Below are positions 42,253 through 50,565 of a DNA stretch of 64,000 bases, one piece after another. Position 1 is the stretch's first letter. Each line of letters opens with the position of its first letter. The stretch covers positions 705,750-769,749 of the forward strand of contig JAKVOA010000001.1 of NCBI GenBank assembly GCA_022483045.1. The letters are read 5' to 3'. This DNA is from Oscillospiraceae bacterium (GTDB lineage Bacteria; Bacillota; Clostridia; Oscillospirales; Acutalibacteraceae). A program made the position numbers and the translations under genes. Below the pieces are notes generated by a model that was given only the letters and a program-made list of their open reading frames with translations, was not told the origin of the DNA and ran no database searches.

Positions 42253-43668
42253 ATGGGTTTCAGCAGTCTCTTTTTTTTGTTTGCTTTTTTGCCCCTGAGC
42301 CTTCTGCTCTATTACCTTGTACCCCAAAGAGCTAAAAATGCAGTTATCATGGTGATAAGCCTTGTGTTTTACGCATGGGGTACACCAAAGTATATTGTAC
42401 TGCTGCTTTTCAGTATTTGCTTCAACTACTTTGCGGGGCTGGGCATTGCTGCTGGGAAAAAAGCGCAGAAAAGGCCACAGGCGCTCGCTTATATGGTGAT
42501 TGCGGCGGTTGTCAATCTTTTGCTGCTTGGCTTTTTCAAATACGACGGCTTTCTGGTTGACAACCTCAATAAACTGTTTCATACTTCATTTGCACATACG
42601 ACCCTGGCACTGCCGATCGGTATCTCTTTCTATACGTTTCAAGTGCTGTCTTACATTTTTGATGTGTACATGGAAAAAGCTCCGGTACAGAAAAACTTTA
42701 TCGACTTTGCTGTTTATGTCAGCTTCTTTCCCAAGGTCACTTCCGGGCCAATTGTACAGTACCATGACATGGCAGACCAACTGACCCAAAGAAGCTGCAG
42801 TTTCGTGAAATTCGGCGAAGGCGCCAAACTGTTTATCATCGGTTTGGGAAAAAAGGTTCTGCTGGCTGACTGCCTGAACACCACCTTTACCGCTGTGTCG
42901 GCCCTGCCGTTGCAAAACGTTTCTGTCCTTTCGGCGTGGGTTGGCTGTATTACTTATACGCTGATTATTTATTTTGATTTTTCCGGCTATTCGGATATGG
43001 CCATCGGCCTTGCCAAGATGTTCGGCTTTGATTTTGACAAAAACTTTGATTATCCTTATATTTCGCAGAGCGTTACCGAATACTGGCGTCGGTGGCATAT
43101 TTCCCTCGGCCGCTGGTTCCGTGACTATGTCTATATTCCGCTGGGCGGTAACCGAAACGGCCTCGCAAACAATATCCGCAACATCGTGATTGTCTGGCTG
43201 TTGACAGGGCTGTGGCACGGTGCCGCATGGAACTTTATCTTTTGGGGCGGCTTTTACGGCGTGCTGCTGCTGTTTGAAAAGTTTGTCATCAAGCAGTATC
43301 TGCCGAAGATTCCAGCGGCAGTGAAGCATATCTTTACAATGCTGATGGTGATGATCGGCTGGGTGTTTTTCTTTTCGCCCTCGCTGCCTTTTGCGTTCCA
43401 GTGGGTTGGCAGAATGTTTGGCATTGGGGCTGGTGCGGCGGCGGATTCCACCGGCTGCTACTATCTGACCCAATGCCTTGCTCTGATCATCGTTGGCGCA
43501 TTTGGTGCGACACCGCTTGCCGCCAAACTTTCCAGTAATCTGTCGGCTGTTACCCGCGGAAACCACAGGCTGGTACTGCGGGTTGTCGGCTGCTGCGTGG
43601 TTCTAGTGCTCAGCATTGCCTATATGGTCAATTCCACTTACAGTACATTTTTGTATTTCAAATTTTAA
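42253..43668 (+). CDS. MBOAT-family O-acyltransferase (AlgI-like)
   Basis: A 471-residue polytopic MBOAT protein. Motifs: FLPLSLLLYYLVP near the N-terminus, SFYTFQVLSYIFDVY, FFPKVTSGPIVQY, and the catalytic region LTGLWHGAAWNFIFWGGFYG with the essential His near residue 320, preceded by YWRRWHISLGRWFRDYVYIP. It moves acyl groups across the membrane for glycan or teichoic acid O-acylation, as AlgI and DltB do. No dlt genes are nearby; the neighbours point to polysaccharide O-acetylation. Confidence 0.95.
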   Translation: MGFSSLFFLFAFLPLSLLLYYLVPQRAKNAVIMVISLVFYAWGTPKYIVLLLFSICFNYFAGLGIAAGKKAQKRPQALAYMVIAAVVNLLLLGFFKYDGFLVDNLNKLFHTSFAHTTLALPIGISFYTFQVLSYIFDVYMEKAPVQKNFIDFAVYVSFFPKVTSGPIVQYHDMADQLTQRSCSFVKFGEGAKLFIIGLGKKVLLADCLNTTFTAVSALPLQNVSVLSAWVGCITYTLIIYFDFSGYSDMAIGLAKMFGFDFDKNFDYPYISQSVTEYWRRWHISLGRWFRDYVYIPLGGNRNGLANNIRNIVIVWLLTGLWHGAAWNFIFWGGFYGVLLLFEKFVIKQYLPKIPAAVKHIFTMLMVMIGWVFFFSPSLPFAFQWVGRMFGIGAGAAADSTGCYYLTQCLALIIVGAFGATPLAAKLSSNLSAVTRGNHRLVLRVVGCCVVLVLSIAYMVNSTYSTFLYFKF

Positions 43669-43686
43669 GAAAAAGGAGGCCCTAAA

Positions 43687-44919
43687 ATGCAGGAAAGCGA
43701 AGACCAAAATGCCAGGGCCTCCAGTGAAAAGATACAGAGGCGCCACATGGCTTGCCAGCAGCGCAAAAAACTGCAGCAGAAGCGCCTGTGCATGGTGACA
43801 GCGTTTACGCTGACTGTTGCAATTTTGGTTGGCATTATTGTCAATCTGATTGTGCCAGATAGGACTTTTTCAGACAATGAAAACCGCAGCCTGACTTCTC
43901 TTCCGCAGTTTTCTTTTTCTGCCCTGATGGATGGCAGTTACACGGCCGCGCTGCAAAGCTATGTCGCCGACCAGTTTGTCGGCCGCGACGGCTGGATCAC
44001 CCTGAAGCTCAATGAAGACCGTGCCCGTGGCGTGCGCGAGTCAAACGGCGTCTATCTGGGCAAAAACGGCTATCTTATCGAAAAACCTGCCGACCCAAAA
44101 GAGCAGGACGTACAGCATAATTTAGACGCGGTCAGCGCATTTGTCAAAAAATTCAGTACCCTGCACTACCACATGACGCTGGTACCAAATGCCGCGAGCA
44201 TTCTCTCAGACAAACTGCCCGCTCATGCACCGGTGCGTGACCAGCAGGCGGACCTAAAGAGCGTACGCAAAAGACTGCCTGCCAAGGTTGTCTTTACAGA
44301 TGTCACAGCGGCGCTGACAGCGCATAAAGAGGAAGCTATCTATTATCATACGGACCACCACTGGACCAGCCTGGGCGCAGACTATGCGTTTCAGGCAATG
44401 GCACCGGGACTTGGCATTTCAAAACCAATTACTAATTACGATATTTACACCGTTACAAACAGTTTTGAGGGGACTATGGCATCAAAGAGCGGCTGCTATG
44501 ACACGAAAGACAGCATTGAGGTCTATGCGCCCCGAAACAGCGGCAGCAGCTATTTTGTTACCTATGAGGACACCCACAAAAAAAGCGCTTCCCTTTACCA
44601 AAGCGCGGCGCTGAAGACCAAGGACAAGTACACGGTGTTCTTTGGCGGCAACCACCCGCGCATCACGATCCAAACGACAAACAATAATCACAAGCGCCTT
44701 TTGCTGCTCAAGGATTCTTACGCCAACTGCTTTGTGCAGTTTTTGACACCGTACTATGAGGAAATCGTAATGATTGACCCGCGCTACTATTACGATGATA
44801 TCGGTAAAGTTATCTCCAGTGAAGATATTACAGATGTGCTGTTTCTCTACAATTTGAATACCTATCTTTCCGATACGTCTCTTGCAGATGTGCTTTCTTC
44901 TGCCACTGCTGTGAAGTAA
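43687..44919 (+). CDS. DHHW-family protein (AlgJ/AlgX-like)
   Basis: A 410-residue extracytoplasmic protein with a cytoplasmic basic N-terminus, one transmembrane anchor (MVTAFTLTVAILVGIIVNLIV at about residues 38-58, quoted in part) and the motif YHTDHHWTSLGADYAF, diagnostic of the DHHW family related to AlgJ and AlgX. A later catalytic-type segment is LLLLKDSYANCFVQFL. Together with the MBOAT gene it would complete a two-component acetylation machine. A terminator follows. Confidence 0.92.
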   Translation: MQESEDQNARASSEKIQRRHMACQQRKKLQQKRLCMVTAFTLTVAILVGIIVNLIVPDRTFSDNENRSLTSLPQFSFSALMDGSYTAALQSYVADQFVGRDGWITLKLNEDRARGVRESNGVYLGKNGYLIEKPADPKEQDVQHNLDAVSAFVKKFSTLHYHMTLVPNAASILSDKLPAHAPVRDQQADLKSVRKRLPAKVVFTDVTAALTAHKEEAIYYHTDHHWTSLGADYAFQAMAPGLGISKPITNYDIYTVTNSFEGTMASKSGCYDTKDSIEVYAPRNSGSSYFVTYEDTHKKSASLYQSAALKTKDKYTVFFGGNHPRITIQTTNNNHKRLLLLKDSYANCFVQFLTPYYEEIVMIDPRYYYDDIGKVISSEDITDVLFLYNLNTYLSDTSLADVLSSATAVK

Positions 44920-44930
44920 AAGAAATGATA

Positions 44931-44969
44931 CAAAAATGCCGCCTGCCAGTTTGGTGGGCGGCATTTTTG
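44931..44969 (+). terminator. terminator after the acetylation cluster
   Basis: CAAAAATGCCGCC..CCA pairs with TGG..GGCGGCATTTTTG. Confidence 0.85.
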
Positions 44970-45046
44970 TATGCGGAGCGTTAGCGGCCTTTGACGGCTG
45001 TATTTTGTGCCAGAAAAAAAGAATGCGGAAAAATGGGGATTTATAC

Positions 45047-45074
45047 TTGACAAATTTAATAAGAATAGTATAAT
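45047..45074 (+). promoter_or_regulatory. strong promoter of the sulfur-carrier operon
   Basis: TTGACA, 16-base spacer, TATAAT. Expected start near 45081, which leaves about 290 bases of untranslated leader. Confidence 0.85.
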
Positions 45075-45080
45075 AGCACT

Positions 45081-45374
45081 CAAATGAATAATTCATACTT
45101 AATTTATATGAATTATTAACTTTAGTGCTTAAAGGAACAGCAGCTGTGCCAGATACAAAGGCAGGCCAGCGCTGCTACCTTTTACAAAAGCGCTGTGGCA
45201 AGCCTGGTGCCTGTGCCATGAGGAGCAGGTACCGTGTGCAGTTCCTGTCAATACATCAAGTGACAGGATATATAAGTCTTATCTGTGCTGCTTTTTGTCA
45301 GCCAGCCCGAGAAAAAACTTGGCAGTGGTGCGGCTTTTGCCGCAGCACAGGCCAATCAAATGAGGTGCTTATCG
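45081..45374 (+). promoter_or_regulatory. long structured leader of the sulfur-carrier operon
   Basis: Several strong pairings are visible: AGGAAC (45132) with GTTCCT (45240) as a closing stem; CAGCGCT with AGCGCTG at about 45167 and 45189; GGTGCCTG with CAGGTACC; CCTGTCA with TGACAGG near 45244-45267; and GCGGC-TTTT-GCCGC about 30 bases before the first start codon. It does not match the conserved cores of SAM-I, cobalamin, TPP or T-box RNAs that I can recall. Likely a cis-regulatory RNA, possibly sensing a sulfur compound. An open frame across it is not credible as a gene. Confidence 0.6.
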
Positions 45375-45596
45375 ATGAAAATTCAGGTAAACGGAAATGA
45401 TGTCACACTGGACACAGCCCCTACTATACAGGAACTGCTGGTCCTGCAAAAAGCGGAAATGCCCGATTATGTTAGCGTGCAGGTCAATGACGACTTTGTT
45501 CCGCGTGCAGAGTTTGGCACACGGCACGTCGCCGACGGTGACACTGTAGAATTTCTTTACTTTATGGGGGGCGGGCAGTGTGAAGTTCACGAATGA
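45375..45596 (+). CDS. ThiS/HcyS-like sulfur-carrier protein with C-terminal extension
   Basis: A 73-residue ubiquitin-fold sulfur carrier. MKIQVNGNDV and FVPRAEFG fit the ThiS family, and the chain approaches its end with DGDTVEFLYFMGGG (Gly65-67). Unlike ThiS, which ends at Gly-Gly, six further residues follow (QCEVHE). The Gly-Gly would therefore need to be exposed by proteolysis before adenylation, as for HcyS, CysO-adduct or Moco-type precursors. A JAMM protease gene lies in the same cluster. Overlaps the next gene by 17 bases. Confidence 0.88.
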   Translation: MKIQVNGNDVTLDTAPTIQELLVLQKAEMPDYVSVQVNDDFVPRAEFGTRHVADGDTVEFLYFMGGGQCEVHE

Positions 45597-46410
45597 GCAG
45601 CTCGAGCGCTATTCGCGCAATATGATTTTAAAAGAAGTTGGTGTCAAAGGCCAGGAAAAGCTGATGCAGTCGAAAGTCCTGATTATAGGCACCGGCGGGC
45701 TGGGTGCACCGGCCGCTATGTATTTGGCGGCGGCCGGCGTGGGAACCATCGGCCTGGTCGATTATGACGTGGTTGACCTTTCCAACCTGCAGCGTCAGAT
45801 TATCCACACGACTGAGGCAATCGGTAAGCCGAAAGTGGAGTCGGGCAAAGCAACTCTGCATGCGCTGAATCCGGACGTAAAGGTAGTGACGCACCGCGAG
45901 TGGGTCAGCGCCTCCAATATTCTGGACATTATCCGCGACTATGATTTTATCATCGACGGTACAGATAATTTTCCCGCCAAGTTTTTGATCAATGATGCCT
46001 GTGTGCTGGGTAAAAAGCCATTTTCCCACGCGGGCATTATCCGCTTCACCGGTCAGACTATGACCTATGTCCCCGGGGAAGGCCCTTGCTACCGCTGTGT
46101 CTTCCGCAATCCGCCTCCGCCGGATGCAGTGCCTACCTGCAAGCAGGCGGGCGTGCTGGGCGTTATGGGTGGCATTATCGGGACGATACAGGCGACAGAA
46201 GCCCTGAAATACCTTTTGGGTGTCGGCGAGCTTCTTACCGGCTATCTGCTCACCTTTGATGCATTGAAAATGCAGTTCCGTAAAGTCAAACTGGCCCATG
46301 AAAAGGATTGCCCGGTGTGTGGCGAGCACCCCACCATTACCAAACCAATCGATTATGAGCAGAAAGCCTGCGACCTAAAAAAACCGCAGGGAAAAGCAGA
46401 TAAAACATAA
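45580..46410 (+). CDS. ThiF/MoeB/HesA-family adenylyltransferase (HcyF-like)
   Basis: A 276-residue E1-like enzyme that would adenylate the Gly-Gly of the adjacent carrier protein and help form a thiocarboxylate. ATP site: LIIGTGGLGAPAAMYLAAAG, DVVDLSNLQRQIIH. The catalytic-type Cys is in PTCKQAGVLG near residue 187. Zinc ligands are CYRC and CPVC. Starts with GTG inside the 3' end of the carrier gene, so the pair is coupled. No rhodanese domain is attached. Confidence 0.92.
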   Translation: MKFTNEQLERYSRNMILKEVGVKGQEKLMQSKVLIIGTGGLGAPAAMYLAAAGVGTIGLVDYDVVDLSNLQRQIIHTTEAIGKPKVESGKATLHALNPDVKVVTHREWVSASNILDIIRDYDFIIDGTDNFPAKFLINDACVLGKKPFSHAGIIRFTGQTMTYVPGEGPCYRCVFRNPPPPDAVPTCKQAGVLGVMGGIIGTIQATEALKYLLGVGELLTGYLLTFDALKMQFRKVKLAHEKDCPVCGEHPTITKPIDYEQKACDLKKPQGKADKT

Positions 46411-46441
46411 AGCGCAGGTGCCGCTTTAGGGGGAATTAAAC

Positions 46442-47305
46442 ATGGCAGTAGATTATGCAGCTCTAAAAAAGGGCGGCTTTATGCGGCAAAAGCAAAAGGA
46501 TTGTTTTTCTATGCGGCTGCATACCGTTGGCGGGCAGCTTACCGCAAAGCAACTCAAAAAGGTGTATGAAATTGCAGAAAAGTACGGCAAAGGTTACATT
46601 CACTTAACCGCCCGGCAGGGCGTCGAGATCCCATTTATTCACCTGCAGGATATCGATGCGGTGCGGGCAGAGCTGCGCGAGGGCGGCATTGAGCAGGGCG
46701 CCTGCGGACCGCGTGTGCGTACGGTGACAGCCTGCCAAGGCAGCGCAATATGTCCCAGTGGCCTGATTGAAACGCAGAAACTTGCCGAAAAACTGGACGC
46801 GCATTATTTTCGCAGGGACCTGCCGCACAAATTTAAAATCAGCATTACGGGCTGCCACAATAACTGCCTGAAAACAGAGGAAAACGACCTTGGTATCAAA
46901 GGCGCCATGCAGCCGTTTTGGGGAAAAGATGCTTGTACTTACTGTGGCGTCTGCCAGGCCGTATGTCCCGAAAAGTGTATTACTGTAGATAAAGAAAAGA
47001 AAACGGTACATATCTCCGACGACCAGTGTTCCAAATGCGGCAGATGTGTCAAGTCCTGCCCGACTGGTGCCTGGAGCGGCAAAAATGGGTATCAGGTTTC
47101 CTTTGGCGGCACTTTCGGCAACAACTTCCGCTTTGGCAAACCGCTGATTCCAATGGTCTTTACTGAAGAAAAAATAATCGAAGTGGCAGATGCCGTTATT
47201 GATTATTATCAGGAAAACGGCAGGCCCTCAGAGCGCTTTGCAAAGATGCTTGAGCGCATCGGAACGGACGGTCTGCAGGCAAAACTGCAGGAGGTAATCA
47301 AATGA
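46442..47305 (+). CDS. small sulfite/nitrite reductase-like [4Fe-4S]-siroheme protein
   Basis: A 287-residue protein. N-terminal half: MRLHTVGGQLTAKQLKKVYE and YIHLTARQGVEIPF, the ferredoxin-like domain of sulfite reductases. The siroheme-cluster cysteines are TACQGSAICPSG and TGCHNNCLK (four in CX5C..CX3C-type order). A 2x[4Fe-4S] ferredoxin is inserted at about residues 160-205 (CTYCGVCQAVCPEKC; CSKCGRCVKSCPTG). It is much shorter than assimilatory enzymes. Probably yields sulfide for the carrier protein; nitrite is an alternative. Confidence 0.88.
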   Translation: MAVDYAALKKGGFMRQKQKDCFSMRLHTVGGQLTAKQLKKVYEIAEKYGKGYIHLTARQGVEIPFIHLQDIDAVRAELREGGIEQGACGPRVRTVTACQGSAICPSGLIETQKLAEKLDAHYFRRDLPHKFKISITGCHNNCLKTEENDLGIKGAMQPFWGKDACTYCGVCQAVCPEKCITVDKEKKTVHISDDQCSKCGRCVKSCPTGAWSGKNGYQVSFGGTFGNNFRFGKPLIPMVFTEEKIIEVADAVIDYYQENGRPSERFAKMLERIGTDGLQAKLQEVIK

Positions 47306-47544
47306 AAACCACAGATGCTTTTGTAGATATAACAGATGTTGTATGCCCTATCACCTTTGTAAAGACAAAGGTTGCACTGGAGGACTTAGAGCCAGGGCAG
47401 ACTTTGGAAATAAAGCTCAATGACGGCGAACCCATTCAAAATGTGCCGCGCAGCTTAAAAGATGAGGGACACCGAGTTACTGATGTTAGTCAAAATGAAG
47501 ACGGTACGTACCGTCTTGTGGTCATAAAGGGAGAAGAAAGCTAA
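47302..47544 (+). CDS. TusA/SirA-family sulfur relay protein
   Basis: An 80-residue TusA-like protein. The active cysteine is in DVVCPITFVKTK (Cys15); the usual CPxP proline is replaced by Thr, as in the YeeD/SirA-like branch next to sulfite reductases. Then LEIKLNDGEPIQNVPRSLKD and the C-terminal strand. It would receive persulfide sulfur and pass it on. Overlaps the reductase gene by 4 bases. Confidence 0.88.
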   Translation: MKTTDAFVDITDVVCPITFVKTKVALEDLEPGQTLEIKLNDGEPIQNVPRSLKDEGHRVTDVSQNEDGTYRLVVIKGEES

Positions 47545-47788
47545 AGACTTATAAAGTGCGAGCCAACAAAGGAATGCACAATAGATGCTTTATCTGCCCC
47601 TGTAATGGCACATTTTCCGGGCTGGTGTCTTCCTATGAGAAAAGCATGTATTCGCTGTAGCACCTGTTTCTCTGCACATGGGGCAGGCAGCAGCCTATAA
47701 AGGTGCGGAAACCTGTTTCGCAAAGGTCCCGGGAATGCCTGCCGCAGGCTCGGGGCTTTTCTTTATTTTACAGTTGGAGGTATGACCA

Positions 47789-48202
47789 ATGTTAAAAATG
47801 ACAAGGGAGCAGTACGACAGCATTGTATCTCATGCGCTGAAAAACGTACCAAATGAAGCCTGCGGACTTCTCGGCGGAAAAGCGGCTGGAAAAGATGCAC
47901 AGGTGCAGCAGGTCTATCTGCTTGTCAACGCCGACAACAGCCCAGAGCATTTCTCTATGAAGCCCGCCGAACAGTTTGCCGCGGTCAAAGCAATGCGGAA
48001 GAGCGGGCAGCAAATGCTTGGTAACTTCCACAGCCACCCGGCAACGCCTGCCCGCATGTCAGAAGAAGATAAACGCCTTGCGTTTGACAAGACGATTCGC
48101 TATCTTATTCTGTCTCTGCAGGAAACTGAGCCGAAACTTAAATGCTTTCATATAGACAAAAATGCCTTTGTAACTGAAGAAAAGATTGAAGTCACTGCTT
48201 AG
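47789..48202 (+). CDS. JAMM/MPN (M67) metalloprotease, HcyD/Mec+-like
   Basis: A 137-residue stand-alone JAMM domain. Zinc motif: Glu23 in NEACGLLGG, then NFHSHPATPARMSEEDKRLAF (HxHx...SxxD), with all ligands present. Prokaryotic relatives trim C-terminal residues or amino acids from sulfur-carrier proteins (HcyD removes the residue after Gly-Gly, Mec+ releases cysteine from CysO). The masked Gly-Gly of the carrier protein in the same cluster is the obvious candidate substrate. Separated from the TusA gene by 244 bases that contain a hairpin with a T-rich tail (about 47732-47765). Confidence 0.9.
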   Translation: MLKMTREQYDSIVSHALKNVPNEACGLLGGKAAGKDAQVQQVYLLVNADNSPEHFSMKPAEQFAAVKAMRKSGQQMLGNFHSHPATPARMSEEDKRLAFDKTIRYLILSLQETEPKLKCFHIDKNAFVTEEKIEVTA

Positions 48203-48261
48203 GCTGGGCAAAAGGGAAGAGTCTCTGCACTGCTGTCCAGTAGACGGTCAATGACAGCAAA

Positions 48262-48300
48262 AAGCGCCTGCAGCACAGTTTTGTGCTGCAGGCGCTTCCT
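48262..48300. terminator. bidirectional terminator between the sulfur cluster and rnf operon
   Basis: AAGCGCCTGCAGCACA pairs fully with TGTGCTGCAGGCGCTT; the minus-strand side has a T-run (GCTTTTTGC). Confidence 0.85.
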
Positions 48301-48317
48301 TATGCTTTTTTAGTACA

Positions 48318-49148
48318 TCAGGATTTTGCCACGGGTGCTGCTTTCTTTGGTACGAGCATCAAAGTCAAGCAGTGACGTGGGCATTCCTTTGTGCACAGAC
48401 CACAGCCTACGCACTTTTCAGGGTCAACCTTTGCACGGAAGTTTTCAATCGTGATTGCTTCTTTCGGGCAGACCTTTACGCATTTGCCGCAGCCAATGCA
48501 GCCGACCTTACAAACTTTGTTTGTGTCGGCGCCTTTGTCACAGTTCATGCAGTGATTAACCGCCTGGCGCTTTTTAGGTACCATGGTGATCAGATGGCGC
48601 GGGCAGACTTTCGAGCACATGGTGCAGCCTACGCAGCGGGTTGTGTCTACTACGGCGGCGCCGTTGCAGACAGAGATTGCGCCGTACTGGCACGCACGCA
48701 CACAGTCGCCTACACCCAGGCAGCCGTAGCTGCAGGAGGCAGAGCCGCCGGCAACCAGGTTGGCTGCCGAGCAGCGGTCAATCCCTTCATAGTTTACTTT
48801 GTTTACGGTATTGTCGTTGTTGCCAAAGCACTGTACACAGGCAACTTTTTCTTCTATATTTCCGCCGCCAACGCCCAGGTAGTCGCTGATTGCTTTTGCT
48901 ACAGCGGCTCCGCCGGGGGCGCACAGACCAGGCTGTGCTTCACCCTTTGCCATTGCGGCAGCATAGCCGTCGCAGCCGGAAAAGCCGCAGGCACCGCAGT
49001 TAGCACCGGGCAGCAGCGCACGAATGTCCTCTTCTTTCTGATCCTTCGGTACAGCCATAAAAGTAGAAGCAACTACCAGCACGACACCGCAGATCAGGCC
49101 GATAATACAGACAATGAGGACAGCAGACAGTATTGCATGAGTATCCAT
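48318..49148 (-). CDS. rnfB: Rnf complex subunit B (ferredoxin:NAD+ oxidoreductase)
   Basis: A 276-residue RnfB, the iron-sulfur entry point for electrons from reduced ferredoxin. A single N-terminal membrane anchor (ILSAVLIVCIIGLICGVVLV) is followed by the Fe-S domain LLPGANCGACGFSGCDGYA and several ferredoxin-type clusters (CVGCTMCSKVCP; CIGCGKCVKVCP; CVGCGLCTKECP). Last gene of a six-gene operon. The complex couples ferredoxin oxidation by NAD+ to Na+ or H+ export. Confidence 0.97.
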   Translation of the reverse strand: MDTHAILSAVLIVCIIGLICGVVLVVASTFMAVPKDQKEEDIRALLPGANCGACGFSGCDGYAAAMAKGEAQPGLCAPGGAAVAKAISDYLGVGGGNIEEKVACVQCFGNNDNTVNKVNYEGIDRCSAANLVAGGSASCSYGCLGVGDCVRACQYGAISVCNGAAVVDTTRCVGCTMCSKVCPRHLITMVPKKRQAVNHCMNCDKGADTNKVCKVGCIGCGKCVKVCPKEAITIENFRAKVDPEKCVGCGLCTKECPRHCLTLMLVPKKAAPVAKS

Positions 49149-49163
49149 TTCCTTTTGTCCTCC

Positions 49164-49769
49164 TTAGTAGCCCAACATACCTTTGACAACGCCGGCAAAG
49201 CCAAGGAAAGACGCTGCCACAAGGGAAGCTGCGACCAATGTACTGGGCAGACCCTTCATGAATTTCGGGATATCGTTGTGTTCCAGGCGCTCACGTACAC
49301 CGGCAAACAAGACCATGGCTACCAGGAAACCAACGCCAGAACCAATGGAGTTTACCAGAGCCTGTGTGTAATCTTCGCCTTTGCTGATAACCAGCTGCGT
49401 AATGCCCAGCACAGCGCAGTTGGTGGTGATCAGCGGCAGGTAAATGCCCAGTGCCTGGTACAGGGAAGGAATGTACTTTTTCAGTACGGTTTCGATCAGC
49501 TGTACCAAAGCGGCAATAACCAGAATGAACACCAGCACCTGCAGGTAGTCCATGTCATGCGGCTTTAAAATCTTGCTGTAAATCGGGTATGTGACCGCAG
49601 TGGAAATAAACATAACTGCAATAACAGCCAGGCTCATGCCTACAGCGGTTTTCAGCTTTTTAGAAACGCCCAAGAATGGGCAGATACCGAGAAACTGATT
49701 TAAAATGTAGTTTTCGGTCAATATTGCAGAAAGAAAAATTGCAAACAGATGAATTACATAAGCATTCAT
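49164..49769 (-). CDS. rnfA: Rnf complex subunit A
   Basis: A 201-residue integral membrane subunit with six helices. Signature: LTENYILNQFLGICPFLGVS near the N-terminus and VLGITQLV, with cysteines positioned to bind the membrane [2Fe-2S] cluster shared with RnfE. Overlaps rnfE by 4 bases. Length typical. Confidence 0.97.
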   Translation of the reverse strand: MNAYVIHLFAIFLSAILTENYILNQFLGICPFLGVSKKLKTAVGMSLAVIAVMFISTAVTYPIYSKILKPHDMDYLQVLVFILVIAALVQLIETVLKKYIPSLYQALGIYLPLITTNCAVLGITQLVISKGEDYTQALVNSIGSGVGFLVAMVLFAGVRERLEHNDIPKFMKGLPSTLVAASLVAASFLGFAGVVKGMLGY

Positions 49770-50563
49770 ACAGTTTCACCCTCCTTTTTCTGTTGTTCAG
49801 CATTTACAGGAGGAACAGTACCCCTCAGAAATTTATTCTGAGCAGCGCTGCCGTTCATTTCGCACTTTTCCGGGGCCTGCTTTGATTTTTCATCTACATG
49901 GCCGCAGGCAGATGCCATTGGGCAGCAGGCGCAGTTCATGTCGTGCACCGGCTCGCCGCCATGCTTTTCTGTAATGCAGTTGGCAATCGCGATGAGCAGA
50001 CCAAAAATCAGGAAGCCGCCGGGAGGCAACAGGAAGATGATGATGCCGGGATACATGGAAGGCATGACCTGCATACCGAAGAATGTACCGGAACCGATAA
50101 TCTCACGGATTGTGCCCATGACCAGCAGGGTCAGCGTAAAGCCGCAGCCCATGCCTAAGCCATCCATAATGCTTGGCAGCACCTTATGCTTATTTGCAAA
50201 GCCTTCGGCACGGCCCAGAATAATGCAGTTGACAACAATCAAAGGCAGATAAATGCCCAGCGTGTCTTTCAGCGCAGGGGAGTAGGCCTCAATCAACATC
50301 TGCACAACCGAAACAAAGCCTGCAATGATAACAATGTAGCAGGGAATACGAACCTTGTCTGGAATGACGTGGCGCAGTGCAGAAATAACGGCGTTTGAGC
50401 ACACCAGAACGAATGTAGTGGCAATGCCCATGCCAATGGAGTTGCTGGCAGCGGTAGAAAGCGCCAGCGTAGAGCAGCAGCCGAGCACCAGGCGCAGCAC
50501 AGGGTTTTCTTTGATTAGGCCTTTGGAAAATTCATGCCAGAGGCTTGTTTTCTGTTCAGCCAT
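49766..50563 (-). CDS. rnfE: Rnf complex subunit E with cysteine-rich C-terminal tail
   Basis: A 265-residue membrane subunit. The core matches RnfE: FSKGLIKENPVLRLVLGCCSTLA, FVLVCSNAVISALR, and IVVNCIILGRAEGFA. The usual protein ends near residue 205-210; here about 55 extra soluble residues follow, holding NCACCPMASACGH with four clustered cysteines, then a charged tail. The tail could bind a metal or be a lineage feature. It precedes rnfA with a short overlap. Confidence 0.95.
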   Translation of the reverse strand: MAEQKTSLWHEFSKGLIKENPVLRLVLGCCSTLALSTAASNSIGMGIATTFVLVCSNAVISALRHVIPDKVRIPCYIVIIAGFVSVVQMLIEAYSPALKDTLGIYLPLIVVNCIILGRAEGFANKHKVLPSIMDGLGMGCGFTLTLLVMGTIREIIGSGTFFGMQVMPSMYPGIIIFLLPPGGFLIFGLLIAIANCITEKHGGEPVHDMNCACCPMASACGHVDEKSKQAPEKCEMNGSAAQNKFLRGTVPPVNAEQQKKEGETV

Positions 50564-50565
50564 CC

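Noticed and set aside
42586-43566. A 326-codon minus-strand open frame opposite the MBOAT gene
   Set aside because: Antisense shadow; the composition is not protein-like and the plus-strand product is a clear MBOAT.
45125-45400. A 91-codon frame inside the sulfur operon leader
   Set aside because: No good ribosome site, no family resemblance, and the DNA is dominated by inverted repeats, so a structured RNA explains it better.
48372-49568. A 398-codon plus-strand open frame across rnfB and rnfA
   Set aside because: It is antisense to two clear genes, has no motif or ribosome site and is rich in alanine, glycine and cysteine codons produced by the opposite strand.
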